Source: Bdellovibrio bacteriovorus
GTDB taxonomy: Bacteria; Bdellovibrionota; Bdellovibrionia; Bdellovibrionales; Bdellovibrionaceae
Assembly (NCBI RefSeq): GCF_001592735.1
Contig: NZ_LUKE01000001.1
Span: 1,709,018-1,773,017 of the forward strand
Length of the DNA stretch: 64,000 nt
Reading direction: 5' to 3'
Both the position numbers and the translations under genes were made by a program. Below, piece by piece: positions 35,122-43,475 of this stretch (positions within the stretch are counted from its first letter, which is position 1; every line of letters begins with the position of its first letter). Below the pieces are notes generated by a model that was not told where the DNA came from, ran no database searches, and was given only the letters and a program-made list of their open reading frames with translations.

Positions 35122-35140
35122 ACTCCGACTTCGTCGGAGT
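35122..35140 (-). promoter_or_regulatory. Hairpin in the aceE-like leader
   Basis: ACTCCGAC and GTCGGAGT form a perfect 8-base stem with a 3-base loop, 24 bases upstream of the start codon at 35097. It lies just upstream of the ribosome site and may be a leader hairpin or part of the promoter region. Confidence 0.4.
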
Positions 35141-35211
35141 AAAATGGCTTTAAATAGCGTCTGGAAACTAACACTCTATCATAGAGGAGTCCACGACTTG
35201 AAGCCCCGCAG

Positions 35212-35235
35212 CACGAGTCGGGGCTCTATTGCGAC
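35212..35235. terminator. GC-rich hairpin after the outer-membrane protein gene
   Basis: AGCCCCG (35212-35218) pairs with CGGGGCT (35229-35235), 10-base loop. It lies 55 bases after the stop of the barrel gene. No clear T-run follows on either strand, so it may be a weak terminator or a 3' end stabiliser. Confidence 0.4.
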
Positions 35236-35289
35236 AAAAGGAGGAGTCTTTGGTCGTTTACAGAGAGAAAAAGGTCTAATTTGGGGACT

Positions 35290-35886
35290 TTAGAAGTTGT
35301 AGCCAATGTACAAATGAAAGTACTCAAACCGAGTGTTCTTAAGATAAATGCTTTCTTCGTCATGCAGCTGGTGGATTTCCCAGTCCGCACCCGTAGAAAC
35401 GCGCTCGTCAGAAATCTGCCAAGTCAGCGGAATGCGGACACTGGCCCAGTCGACACCGAGAACCCAAGATCTTTTGCGCCATTCGTGCCCCAGGGCAAAA
35501 ATCGTGGAGATATTATCCCCCTTAAAACCCAAACCCTTATTCTGGGTAGAGCTATAGTCATTGGCCGAATAGCTCATTTTCATGTACTCTACGCCGCCTT
35601 TTAAGAAAAACTCACTCCCAAACCAGAAGTTCTGAAAGTAATGCTTATAATTGGCGTTGATTCTAAATCGGCTCTCGATGTTTGCATCGCGATAAATATT
35701 TCCACCGGCTTCCAGTTGGAAAATTCCTTGCGGATGGATGTACTTTCCAAATGTCAGGGTCGGACTCCAGAGGTAGGTCGATACCAGATAGTTTCGGTCT
35801 CCAGCCGGAGGAGGGGACTTCTTTTGCGCAAAAGCGACCGTTGTTCCCAGGGTCAACAAGATCATAATCATACTAAGAGTTTTCAT
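35290..35886 (-). CDS. Small outer-membrane beta-barrel protein
   Basis: ATG at 35886 gives a signal peptide (MKTLSMIMILLTLGTTVAFA) and a 198-residue protein; the frame upstream of it is not coding. The mature part alternates aromatic and polar residues in strand-like blocks and ends FEYFHLYIGYNF, with the C-terminal Phe typical of BAM substrates. It should sit in the outer membrane. Its promoter region holds a copy of the 38-base site shared with the lipoprotein operon at 39 kb, and the TIGR02147 regulator is divergent from it. Confidence 0.8.
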   Translation of the reverse strand: MKTLSMIMILLTLGTTVAFAQKKSPPPAGDRNYLVSTYLWSPTLTFGKYIHPQGIFQLEAGGNIYRDANIESRFRINANYKHYFQNFWFGSEFFLKGGVEYMKMSYSANDYSSTQNKGLGFKGDNISTIFALGHEWRKRSWVLGVDWASVRIPLTWQISDERVSTGADWEIHQLHDEESIYLKNTRFEYFHLYIGYNF

Positions 35887-35954
35887 ATAAACGTGTCCTT
35901 TCAATAAATTGACGCAATGTATTACGACCTCACTAGGATCGATAGAGTTATGTA

Positions 35955-35992
35955 GTAAATAGTTGACGTAATTATTAACTAATTGGTTAATA
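35955..35992 (-). promoter_or_regulatory. Regulatory site A (TIGR02147 regulon candidate)
   Basis: GTAAATAGTT, ten bases, then TTAACTAATTGGTTAATA. The same two blocks with the same spacing recur at 39263-39300. The right block is an imperfect inverted repeat (TTAAC...GGTTAA, 35975-35990). It lies 69 bases upstream of the barrel gene and just upstream of, or overlapping, the regulator start. Confidence 0.65.
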
Positions 35993-36003
35993 GTTGTGTG
36001 GCA

Positions 36004-36804
36004 GTGACGATTTACCAATTTCAAGACTACAAAGAGTTTTATAACTCCTGGGTTGAAAATCAGCCTCGCGGGGGGTTTGGTGAATACCGTCGTTTGGCAC
36101 AAGCCCTCAATGTTTCGACCACGATGGTGAGTCAGGTTTTTAAAGGGGATAAGCATCTCAGTTTAGAACTCGCATCGGAAGTTTGTGACTTCCTAGCTTT
36201 GGACGAAGATGAAACAGATTACTTCCTTTTACTTGTCGATCATGGAAGAGCGGGCAGTCACAAGCTGCAACAAAGATTTTTGCGCCAAATTAAATCGCGC
36301 CAAGAGAAAGCAAAAAAAACAGAAAATCGCCTTAAAGCCACAGAGCTTGATGAGTCGGCCAAGATGACTTTTTATTCCAGTTGGGTTTATCAAGGTGTGC
36401 GCATGCTGGCGGATACTGGCCAGTATAATAATGCGGAAGTTTTAGCGACCCGATTAAATCTGCCGCGCAATCATATTCAAAAAGTTTTAGATTTTTTAAT
36501 CGATCACCACTTGCTAGTGGAGGAGAAGAATAAGCTCAAGCTGGGCCCCTCCCATATCCACTTGCCTTCTTCTTCTCCACTAGCAAGTCGCCATTTGCAG
36601 AACTGGCACATTCAAGCCACCAGTAAGATGACGCAAATTCGCGATGAAGATTTTTTCTTTTCAGGTCCGATGTCGATGTCTGAAGAGGTGGCAGAATGGG
36701 TGCGGATGGAGCTTCCAGGCTTTGTTCAGTCCATCACCGCAAAAGTGATTCCGTCAAAGTCAGAGACCGTCCGCTGTTTGAATATCGATTGGTTTGAATA
36801 CTAA
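36004..36804 (+). CDS. TIGR02147-family regulator
   Basis: GTG at 36004 makes the protein begin VTIYQFQDYKEFYNSWV, the usual N-terminus of this family; the frame is open back to a TTG at 35983, but that would lie inside the operator. The 266-residue protein has a Cro-like helix-turn-helix near the start (LAQALNVSTTMVSQVFKGDK) and the family's middle region around FYSSWVYQGVRMLA. A winged-helix-like segment follows (ATRLNLPRNHIQKVLDFL). Such proteins are abundant in Bdellovibrio and Fibrobacter and are poorly studied. It probably controls its own region and the site-bearing promoters nearby. Its 3' end touches the lipoprotein operon tail-to-tail. Confidence 0.88.
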   Translation: MTIYQFQDYKEFYNSWVENQPRGGFGEYRRLAQALNVSTTMVSQVFKGDKHLSLELASEVCDFLALDEDETDYFLLLVDHGRAGSHKLQQRFLRQIKSRQEKAKKTENRLKATELDESAKMTFYSSWVYQGVRMLADTGQYNNAEVLATRLNLPRNHIQKVLDFLIDHHLLVEEKNKLKLGPSHIHLPSSSPLASRHLQNWHIQATSKMTQIRDEDFFFSGPMSMSEEVAEWVRMELPGFVQSITAKVIPSKSETVRCLNIDWFEY

Positions 36805-37577
36805 TACTTACGGAAGTCGTTGGCGTTAAGCCAGGCATCCAGTTGAACTTTCGAAACTTGTCCTTGGTTGCTCCAAAGCTCTGATCCTAAATCGCGAATA
36901 GCGTCATAGTCCTCTTTGGATAACTTGATTCCGCCGCTGCGGTCGCGATTGCTCAGTCCATAAGTCTGTGCGCACTTATCGCGTTGTTGGCGATGTTTGC
37001 CCGCGTCTTCTTCTTTAATACCCAGATAAGCGACTTCAGAATAGCAGTTGTCCAAAGAGTTCTTGTAAGCCATCAAACGAATGCCCATTAAGATCTCGTG
37101 CAATACAAGCTGGGCGCGATTTTCTTCGCTCATCTCTTTGGCGTTAAAAAGTTTTGAATCCACCCACACCGCACTGAGGTTTTGCAAAGCCATCTGTTGC
37201 AAGTCTTTGTCGCCAAAGCTGACACCGATGGCGTGTGCGGGAAGTTTATTTAAATCCACAGGCACGAAATACCATTTACGATTAATCGCGATGTGAACCA
37301 TGTCTGAAGCAAAGCGGGGATGAGCTTCTTGAACCTTCAAAATAATTGGCAGCACCAATTGCTTAAAGGATCCGGTGCTTTTCATATTCACGGCATACGC
37401 CTCTAATGGTTTTCCGTTAACGCCGTTACCGCCACCACCAGTGTCGGCACCACCTTGAGCTTCATTTTGATTGCCTTGTTCGCGTATGACTTCACGAATG
37501 GTTTCTTTTTCCGTGCCTTGGCAGGCGATCAGGCTGGAAAGAATTAAAAAAATGAACAGTGTTTTTAACGTATTCAT
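36801..37577 (-). CDS. Lipoprotein, unknown function (third gene of operon)
   Basis: A 258-residue lipoprotein with lipobox SSLIACQGT (Cys near residue 19), then a glycine/asparagine-rich linker (about 35-60). The folded part includes LVLHEILMGIRLMAYKNS, which has an HE pair but no HExxH, and two cysteines (DNCYSEV and DKCAQTYG) that could pair. The start overlaps the end of the 121-residue gene by 4 bases. Function unknown. It shares 4 bases with the regulator gene at their 3' ends. Confidence 0.75.
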   Translation of the reverse strand: MNTLKTLFIFLILSSLIACQGTEKETIREVIREQGNQNEAQGGADTGGGGNGVNGKPLEAYAVNMKSTGSFKQLVLPIILKVQEAHPRFASDMVHIAINRKWYFVPVDLNKLPAHAIGVSFGDKDLQQMALQNLSAVWVDSKLFNAKEMSEENRAQLVLHEILMGIRLMAYKNSLDNCYSEVAYLGIKEEDAGKHRQQRDKCAQTYGLSNRDRSGGIKLSKEDYDAIRDLGSELWSNQGQVSKVQLDAWLNANDFRKY

Positions 37578-37939
37578 CGGGCACCATGAAGTACGTCAAA
37601 ACGTTTTAGGTCGTTCAAGTTAAAATACGTTTCTTGCGTGGAGCCGTGTGTTTTGGTGTAAAGCACCAGCTGATTTTCTGAAAGATCAATATATCCCGTG
37701 TCGGCTTTTAGAACGGTCTTTTTATTGTTCTTAATTAAAGTAACCACCGGTTTAGTGAGTCGATGAAGTGGGCGCGCTTGGCTGCCTTCAGAAAAAGGCG
37801 CTTCAACTTCCAAGCATCCCTGTTCCGATGAACACACGTTCATCTTAAAGGAAGACATCTTTGCCTCAATAGCTGACGCAAAGGCCGGAGCCCCTGCGCT
37901 AAGATGTATCATGATTAAAAACTTGGCCAAGTGTTTCAT
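37574..37939 (-). CDS. Secreted protein, unknown function (second gene of operon)
   Basis: A 121-residue protein with a signal peptide (MKHLAKFLIMIHLSAGAPAF, then ASA). The mature part has two cysteines close together (NVCSSEQGCLEVE) and a strand-rich remainder with PVVTLIKNNKKTVLKADTG. No family is recognised. It is translationally coupled to the lipoprotein gene downstream and lies 12 bases after the lipoprotein gene upstream. Confidence 0.7.
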   Translation of the reverse strand: MKHLAKFLIMIHLSAGAPAFASAIEAKMSSFKMNVCSSEQGCLEVEAPFSEGSQARPLHRLTKPVVTLIKNNKKTVLKADTGYIDLSENQLVLYTKTHGSTQETYFNLNDLKRFDVLHGAR

Positions 37940-37951
37940 GAATTCTTCCGA

Positions 37952-39178
37952 CTACTTGATTTTCTCTAATAAAGTATTGGCATCTGCTTTCGGTAGTAGA
38001 CCGCCGATAGAAGCATCTGGGACTTCTTTTGGACGTTGGCCTTCTTCAATCCAAAGAGTCGGCATAACCATGCGTAAATCGAAAATAGGTTTATCTAACA
38101 GAACCATGATATTAAAATCTGTCGTGGTTGTTGAGCCGTCTCTTAATTCCACAGGAGCATTGATGATTCCTGCAAGAACGCTATCTAGAACTTGCACGGA
38201 TTTGTTTGCATTCACGGTATCGACACAAATGTCTTTAGTTAAAAATCCACGGCGGGCCACCATGCGACCGTACTCATCACGTTTACAAAGACTTTCTTGA
38301 TATTTAATGGCCCATTTCATACCTACGCTTAAATCCGAACCCAGGCTGCGAATGGCTGTTAAGCCTTGAGACTTCATCAAAAGACCAAAATCTTTTGTTT
38401 GCTTTGCTGATTCGCCAATGGCTTCCGGAGTCATGTTAGCGGATTTCTTAATAAGCTCATCAATAGTGCCAAAGCTATAGCTTGTGGCTCCGGTGGCGTA
38501 AATGATATCTCCTGCAGCCATTTGCTTTAACACTAATAGGTCCGCCATATTTACTTTAACTGTTTCGATTTCTGAAGGATCGCACGTCATCTCCCAACCG
38601 TTGCTGTCCTCTTTAATCTCACAGGCATCCCATTTGTTTTGTTCCACGATGTCTTGAAAGAAGTTTGGGTTTAGGTAAAGTTCTAAATTAATATCGGCAT
38701 TTTCAATAACGAAAGATCTGAAGTCTTCTGCAGCTTTGCGATACTCTAAAAGTAATTTCTGGATATCGGCGACATTCTTGATGAGCTCCGCATCGTCTTT
38801 TTTCTTTAATAAAAATTGGCGCGCGGGACCATTGGGAATTTCTTTAAGTCTTTTAGCGAAAACTTCAGGTTCTCCGTATTTATCAACATAAGGTTGGATG
38901 CGAGGAACAATACCTTCAAAGATCATCACGCGTTTTAAGAAGGTGTGATAAAAGCGGGCTTTTTTATTTGCGGGATCTTTAGCTAAGGCCATTTCGAAAA
39001 CTTTATTTGCCAAATGCAAAGATTGAGGAACCATCAATTGCTCACCTGCGTTGGCAAGTTCGTTGGATTCCATTTGCGCATTGACGGTGATCAATTTTTT
39101 TTGAACCGGCTCAGAACAAGCGGTCAAAACCAATAACAGACTGCTGCTGATAAGTACGTTTTTGATAAGTGATTTCAT
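37952..39178 (-). CDS. Lipoprotein with TPR-like helices (first gene of operon)
   Basis: ATG at 39178 is preferred: it starts a lipoprotein signal (MKSLIKNVLISSSLLLVLTA, Cys following). The 408-residue protein is helical; its N-terminal segment LHLANKVFEMALAKDPANKK looks like a TPR unit and the rest is of unknown fold. Site B, shared with the barrel gene, lies 85 bases upstream. Function unknown; the operon of three exported proteins suggests a complex in the periplasm or outer membrane. Confidence 0.78.
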   Translation of the reverse strand: MKSLIKNVLISSSLLLVLTACSEPVQKKLITVNAQMESNELANAGEQLMVPQSLHLANKVFEMALAKDPANKKARFYHTFLKRVMIFEGIVPRIQPYVDKYGEPEVFAKRLKEIPNGPARQFLLKKKDDAELIKNVADIQKLLLEYRKAAEDFRSFVIENADINLELYLNPNFFQDIVEQNKWDACEIKEDSNGWEMTCDPSEIETVKVNMADLLVLKQMAAGDIIYATGATSYSFGTIDELIKKSANMTPEAIGESAKQTKDFGLLMKSQGLTAIRSLGSDLSVGMKWAIKYQESLCKRDEYGRMVARRGFLTKDICVDTVNANKSVQVLDSVLAGIINAPVELRDGSTTTTDFNIMVLLDKPIFDLRMVMPTLWIEEGQRPKEVPDASIGGLLPKADANTLLEKIK

Positions 39179-39262
39179 AAAGTATCCTTTCGGTTTTAAA
39201 ACTCGTAAGCGTTTGATGACGCTGTTATACAAAGCTTCAAAACCCATCGACAGATCTGTTTG

Positions 39263-39300
39263 GTAAATAGTTATCTAAAAAGTTAACCAAATGGTTAATA
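39263..39300 (-). promoter_or_regulatory. Regulatory site B (TIGR02147 regulon candidate)
   Basis: GTAAATAGTT, ten bases, then TTAACCAAATGGTTAATA: the same arrangement and orientation as at 35955-35992. The right block contains TTAACCA-AA-TGGTTAA, a perfect 7-base inverted repeat (39283-39298). It sits 85 bases upstream of the lipoprotein operon. Confidence 0.65.
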
Positions 39301-39440
39301 TTTTAAAACTCGTTACTTAACGTTATTCAGCACCCAGCACTTCAAAAATGATGCCTTAGTTTCATGAAACCATAGCGAATATAGGGGGTTAGGTGACGGT
39401 AAAGCCGTCTAGATGGACTACATGGGACAAAGAAGGGCGC

Positions 39441-40691
39441 TTAAGGATTGAGTTTTGCTTCCTCTTTTTGCAGTTCCTCGAGGTCAAGCTTCCTAAGCGC
39501 GGGCGACAGGTATCCCACCACCGCGACCGACAGCAGGCACATGATCCCGCCAAAGTACACGGCAGGAACAGTTCCTAAAAGTTTAGCGGCAAGGCCGGAT
39601 TCGACCTCGCCAATTTCGTTGGATGATCCAATGAAAATAGAATTTACGGCAGAGATTCTTCCGCGCATATGATCCGGTGATGCCAATTGAACGGCCGTCG
39701 AACGAATGATCATGCTGACGCTGTCAAACATGCCACTGAGACCCAACGCGATCATTGAAAGATAAAAATTGGTGCTTGCGCCAAAGACAAGAATGCAGAC
39801 CCCGAATCCGGTCACGGCCGTGAACAGCCATCGGCCTGAATTTTTTTGGACCGGAACGCGGGCGAGATAAATAGTCATCAATGTGGCGCCGATGGCGGGG
39901 GCGGCTCTTAGAACTCCTAAGCCTTTAGGGCCCACCATTAAGATGTCGCTAGCAAAAATGGGAAGTAGTGCCGTTACACCACCAAAGAGAACCGAAAACA
40001 TATCTAACGAAAGGGCCGGAAGTAAAAGTTTGTGCTTAAAGACAAACCGCACGCCGGAAAGAAGTTCGTCTTTGATGGATGCATGCTCAAAACGATTTTC
40101 AGGTGGCGCAATTTCAATTTTCATCATCAGCATCGCAGCAATAGCGATCACTAACATCAAACACACCAGAGACGAGGATACGATAGCCCCCATAAATCCA
40201 AAGATGATGCCACCCACTGCAGGACCTGCGATGCGGGCCACCTGCATCACCGAACTTGTTAAAGCGGTCGCGCGCGGTAATTCGGATCTTTCAACGATAC
40301 GTGGAACTGAAGCAAAAATTGCGGGTTGAGAAAATGAACGCGCTAAGCCCGTCAAAAAAGAAGCGGAATAAAGCATCGTCGCTTGTAAGATGATGGGTAA
40401 ATTCGAAGCAAATAAATGTTCGGCTAAAACTAGCACGCCCGAGAGCAGTGAAAGATAAATGATACGACGATAAACGATCAGTGGACGAGATCTGTCCACG
40501 ATATAACCTGCGTACAAAGCAAGGCCAATTGCGGGGACCGCCTCCACCAAACCGATCAATCCTAACGCCAAAGGATCTTTTAAAAGTTCATAAATACGCC
40601 ATCCCAAGATCACGGCCTGCATTTGTACAGCGAAAGTATAAAAGAAACGGGCGGTGAGGAGCTTTTTAAAATCTAAAGGGATCGGTTTCAT
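39441..40691 (-). CDS. MFS transporter (EntS-like)
   Basis: A 416-residue major facilitator protein with about 12 helices. The loop between helices 2 and 3 reads GYIVDRSRPLIVYRR, the expected DR-containing motif, and the second-half repeat is also seen. It resembles the EntS/MFS_3 group that exports siderophores or drugs; there are no siderophore genes here, so the substrate is open. Divergent from the cyclase gene; the 3' side faces a 140-base gap with small hairpins (39359-39370 and 39394-39409). Confidence 0.88.
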   Translation of the reverse strand: MKPIPLDFKKLLTARFFYTFAVQMQAVILGWRIYELLKDPLALGLIGLVEAVPAIGLALYAGYIVDRSRPLIVYRRIIYLSLLSGVLVLAEHLFASNLPIILQATMLYSASFLTGLARSFSQPAIFASVPRIVERSELPRATALTSSVMQVARIAGPAVGGIIFGFMGAIVSSSLVCLMLVIAIAAMLMMKIEIAPPENRFEHASIKDELLSGVRFVFKHKLLLPALSLDMFSVLFGGVTALLPIFASDILMVGPKGLGVLRAAPAIGATLMTIYLARVPVQKNSGRWLFTAVTGFGVCILVFGASTNFYLSMIALGLSGMFDSVSMIIRSTAVQLASPDHMRGRISAVNSIFIGSSNEIGEVESGLAAKLLGTVPAVYFGGIMCLLSVAVVGYLSPALRKLDLEELQKEEAKLNP

Positions 40692-40730
40692 GATAAGGCC
40701 ACTGTACGCCTGCGCGCGACCGAAGACTAG

Positions 40731-40757
40731 GACAATCCTTGGGTCGATTGTCTTTTT
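40731..40757 (+). terminator. Terminator-like hairpin in the cyclase leader
   Basis: GACAATC (40731-40737) pairs with GATTGTC (40746-40752) around an 8-base loop and is followed by TTTTT. It lies 27 bases before the cyclase ATG and 40 bases from the divergent MFS start, so it may attenuate cyclase transcription or block read-in. Confidence 0.5.
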
Positions 40758-40783
40758 GCGTGAATAAAATCATTCTATTTAGA

Positions 40784-43423
40784 ATGAAAACTGACAAAAT
40801 TTCTTATTTTCTTGGCGTCGCGGTCACCGTTGTTTTCGTCTTCCTTTCCATGCGGTTTTATACCTATCAAACTTTGCGAAACGAAGAAAAAGATCCCAAA
40901 AGCATTGTCGGTTTTTTAGAAACCCTCGATTTAAAGATGCTCGATTTAAAAATGCAAATCCGCGGAGTTGAGCCTACTTCAGCACCGGTAGCACTCGTGG
41001 CCATTGATGATCCTTCTTTGGAAGAAGTGGGGCGCTGGCCGTGGGCTCGTAAGGTTATAGCGCAGATGACAGATCAGATTTTTACTGATGGCGCAAAATC
41101 CATTGGCTATGATGTGATCTTTTCTGAACCCCAAATCGGGGATCCAACATCAGATCAAATGTTGGCTGAGTCTTTAACTAAACATCGCGACAAAGTGGTC
41201 ACCGGCAGTTTTGCGGAACCCGCGGGGGACTTATGGCTTCCTTATCAAGATTATTGCGTGAACGAAGCTTTTATTCGGGCCAATGGTGGAGACGTTGTGC
41301 GTTTAAATGCCTCATTTGTCGTCGAAGATCGTGCTGATTTTTATGAGTCCGTGGACTTCGGAAAACTATTAAATCCTTTCTTTGAAATTTATGAAGGTGT
41401 GCAAAAGCCTAAAATCATCAAAGATGAATTAAAAATTTCTGAAGACCGGCTTACCGATGCACAAAAAAGATACGTGCAGATTCAACTGTGGAAAAGAAAC
41501 TTTGAATTTTGCCGTGATTGGCTGACGGAGCATGATTCATTTCTGCCTGGGCATGATGCCAATATTGATAAAGCTTATGCCGAGGCCTTTAATGTGAAAC
41601 CGGAAGAATTAAAAACCGCTATCGCAAAATTTAAAAATAAAGTCCTGCGGCATCCCTTGCCGGCTTCATGGAATTGGACAGCGAATCTGCCCAAGATACA
41701 AGAAGGTGTGGATTTCAACTCAAGCTTTAATGCTTTCCAAGATACCGACGGAAGTGTCCGTCGAATGCCGTTATTTTATCGAACGGGGAATCGCATGGGA
41801 ACGTCCTTTGTTCCCACCTTGTCCCTGCAAACATATTTAACGGGCATGGGCTATCGGGCTCAGGTGGTCGTGGACCGAAGTTCTCGCAATCCAAAAATGA
41901 AAGAGATTGTGGGATTTGATATCTTTGATCCATCGCAAGAGCCTGAAAAGAAAGTTTTCTCTCTTTCCACGGATAAATACAGCTTTATGCGTATTAACTA
42001 TTACGGTGGAACCTATTCTATTCCCCATGTTTCTGCGCGAGAAATTTTGCGGCAAGGCCCCACCATTAAAGTGATTCAAAGGGAGTGGGATCAAGCTAAC
42101 AACCGCTGGAAGGTCGATCAAAAAGAAATGGATCGTAAAGCTTTTTTCAAAGATCGCATGGTCATCATCGGCGCCACGGCGACCGGCGTTTATGACTTGC
42201 GTGTCACTCCGTTTGAAAAGAATTTTCCGGGGCCTGAAATCCACGTTCAGGCCTTAGCCCAAATGTTTGATCAAAAATTCCTCGTCCCTTGGGAAATGGA
42301 AGGCAAGGTCATGCCATGGGTGATCTTGGTGCTAGGGATCTTGCTCAGTATCTTGTGGACCCAAACGGGGGCGGTCGCTGGAATCGTTGTATCGATGTCA
42401 GCGATAGTCTTGATCGTCGGCGTGGACTTATTAATGTTCTTAAAATTCCACGTGATGCTTTCGGCCGTTATTCCGCTGTTCCTTTTGGTGTTCTTAAATT
42501 TTACGGTCTTACAGACTTTTAAATACCTGACCGAAGAACGAAAAAAGAAAGAGCTAAAAAGCACGTTTGCCAAATACGTTTCACCGGCCATCGTGGATGA
42601 AGTTCTAAAAGCTCCTGAAAACTTAGAACTAGGTGGTCGTAAACAGCGTATGACAGTTTTCTTTTCAGATGTCCGCGGTTTCACGACGTTGTCCGAGTCC
42701 TTAGAGCCGCAAAAGCTTTCAGAGATCCTAAGTCGGTACTTATCGCCTATGACCGAGATTGTTTTTAAAAACAAAGGGACCTTGGATAAGTATATGGGCG
42801 ATGCTTTGATGGCCTTCTTTGGTGCGCCCATTCCTTATCCACAACATGCTCAAGAAGCTTGTCGAACAGCTTTGCAGCACCTCGTGAAACTAGCAGAGCT
42901 TCAAGAGGAGTTCAAAAAAGAAGGAATACCTACGATCGATATCGGTATTGGGATTAATACGGGGGATATGAGCGTAGGTAATATGGGGTCGAACATCGTG
43001 CGCAGCTATACCGTCATGGGCGATGCGGTGAATTTGGGTTCGCGCTTAGAAGGTATCAACAAAGAATATGGCACTCGAGTTATTATTAGCGAATTTACTT
43101 ATGCCGAAGTGAAAGAAAAATTCGTCTGCCGCGAGATAGATCAAGTAAAAGTAAAAGGGAAAACCAAACCCGTGCGGATTTTTGAACTGGTGGCGGAAGG
43201 CAACGTCTCTGAAGATAAGAAAAAGCGGCTAGATATTTTTGAAGAAGCATATCGTAAGTATGAACAGAAGAAATTTGCCGAGGCTTTGATTCAGTTTGAG
43301 ACACTGGTCCAAGGTGAAACCGTTGACCCGGTCGCCGAGGTTTATGTCGAGCGCTGCCAAGAATTCATTACAAATCCTCCTCCCGAAAACTGGGATGGTG
43401 TATTTGTAATGACCAAGAAATAG
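40784..43423 (+). CDS. CHASE2-domain adenylate/guanylate cyclase
   Basis: ATG at 40784 gives 879 residues; the frame upstream begins with a TTG inside the leader hairpin. One N-terminal helix is followed by a large CHASE2 sensor domain in the periplasm (about 35-500), three helices (about 506-582) and a class III cyclase domain (about 605-790). The metal-binding Asp residues are in FFSDVRGFT and the second in KYMGDALMAFFG; VMGDAVNLGSRLEG carries the catalytic Asn and Arg. A Lys before YMGD fits an ATP-using enzyme, so cAMP is likely. A TPR-like tail follows. It would turn an envelope signal into a cyclic nucleotide. Confidence 0.93.
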   Translation: MKTDKISYFLGVAVTVVFVFLSMRFYTYQTLRNEEKDPKSIVGFLETLDLKMLDLKMQIRGVEPTSAPVALVAIDDPSLEEVGRWPWARKVIAQMTDQIFTDGAKSIGYDVIFSEPQIGDPTSDQMLAESLTKHRDKVVTGSFAEPAGDLWLPYQDYCVNEAFIRANGGDVVRLNASFVVEDRADFYESVDFGKLLNPFFEIYEGVQKPKIIKDELKISEDRLTDAQKRYVQIQLWKRNFEFCRDWLTEHDSFLPGHDANIDKAYAEAFNVKPEELKTAIAKFKNKVLRHPLPASWNWTANLPKIQEGVDFNSSFNAFQDTDGSVRRMPLFYRTGNRMGTSFVPTLSLQTYLTGMGYRAQVVVDRSSRNPKMKEIVGFDIFDPSQEPEKKVFSLSTDKYSFMRINYYGGTYSIPHVSAREILRQGPTIKVIQREWDQANNRWKVDQKEMDRKAFFKDRMVIIGATATGVYDLRVTPFEKNFPGPEIHVQALAQMFDQKFLVPWEMEGKVMPWVILVLGILLSILWTQTGAVAGIVVSMSAIVLIVGVDLLMFLKFHVMLSAVIPLFLLVFLNFTVLQTFKYLTEERKKKELKSTFAKYVSPAIVDEVLKAPENLELGGRKQRMTVFFSDVRGFTTLSESLEPQKLSEILSRYLSPMTEIVFKNKGTLDKYMGDALMAFFGAPIPYPQHAQEACRTALQHLVKLAELQEEFKKEGIPTIDIGIGINTGDMSVGNMGSNIVRSYTVMGDAVNLGSRLEGINKEYGTRVIISEFTYAEVKEKFVCREIDQVKVKGKTKPVRIFELVAEGNVSEDKKKRLDIFEEAYRKYEQKKFAEALIQFETLVQGETVDPVAEVYVERCQEFITNPPPENWDGVFVMTKK

Positions 43424-43475
43424 AAAGTCCAACCCTACGACTTTATTTCTAAATGTGAGAGCCCGAAAAGATATC

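Noticed and set aside
42271-42831. 186-residue frame antisense to the cyclase
   Set aside because: It lies fully opposite a strongly conserved domain and has no start signal; a shadow of coding bias.
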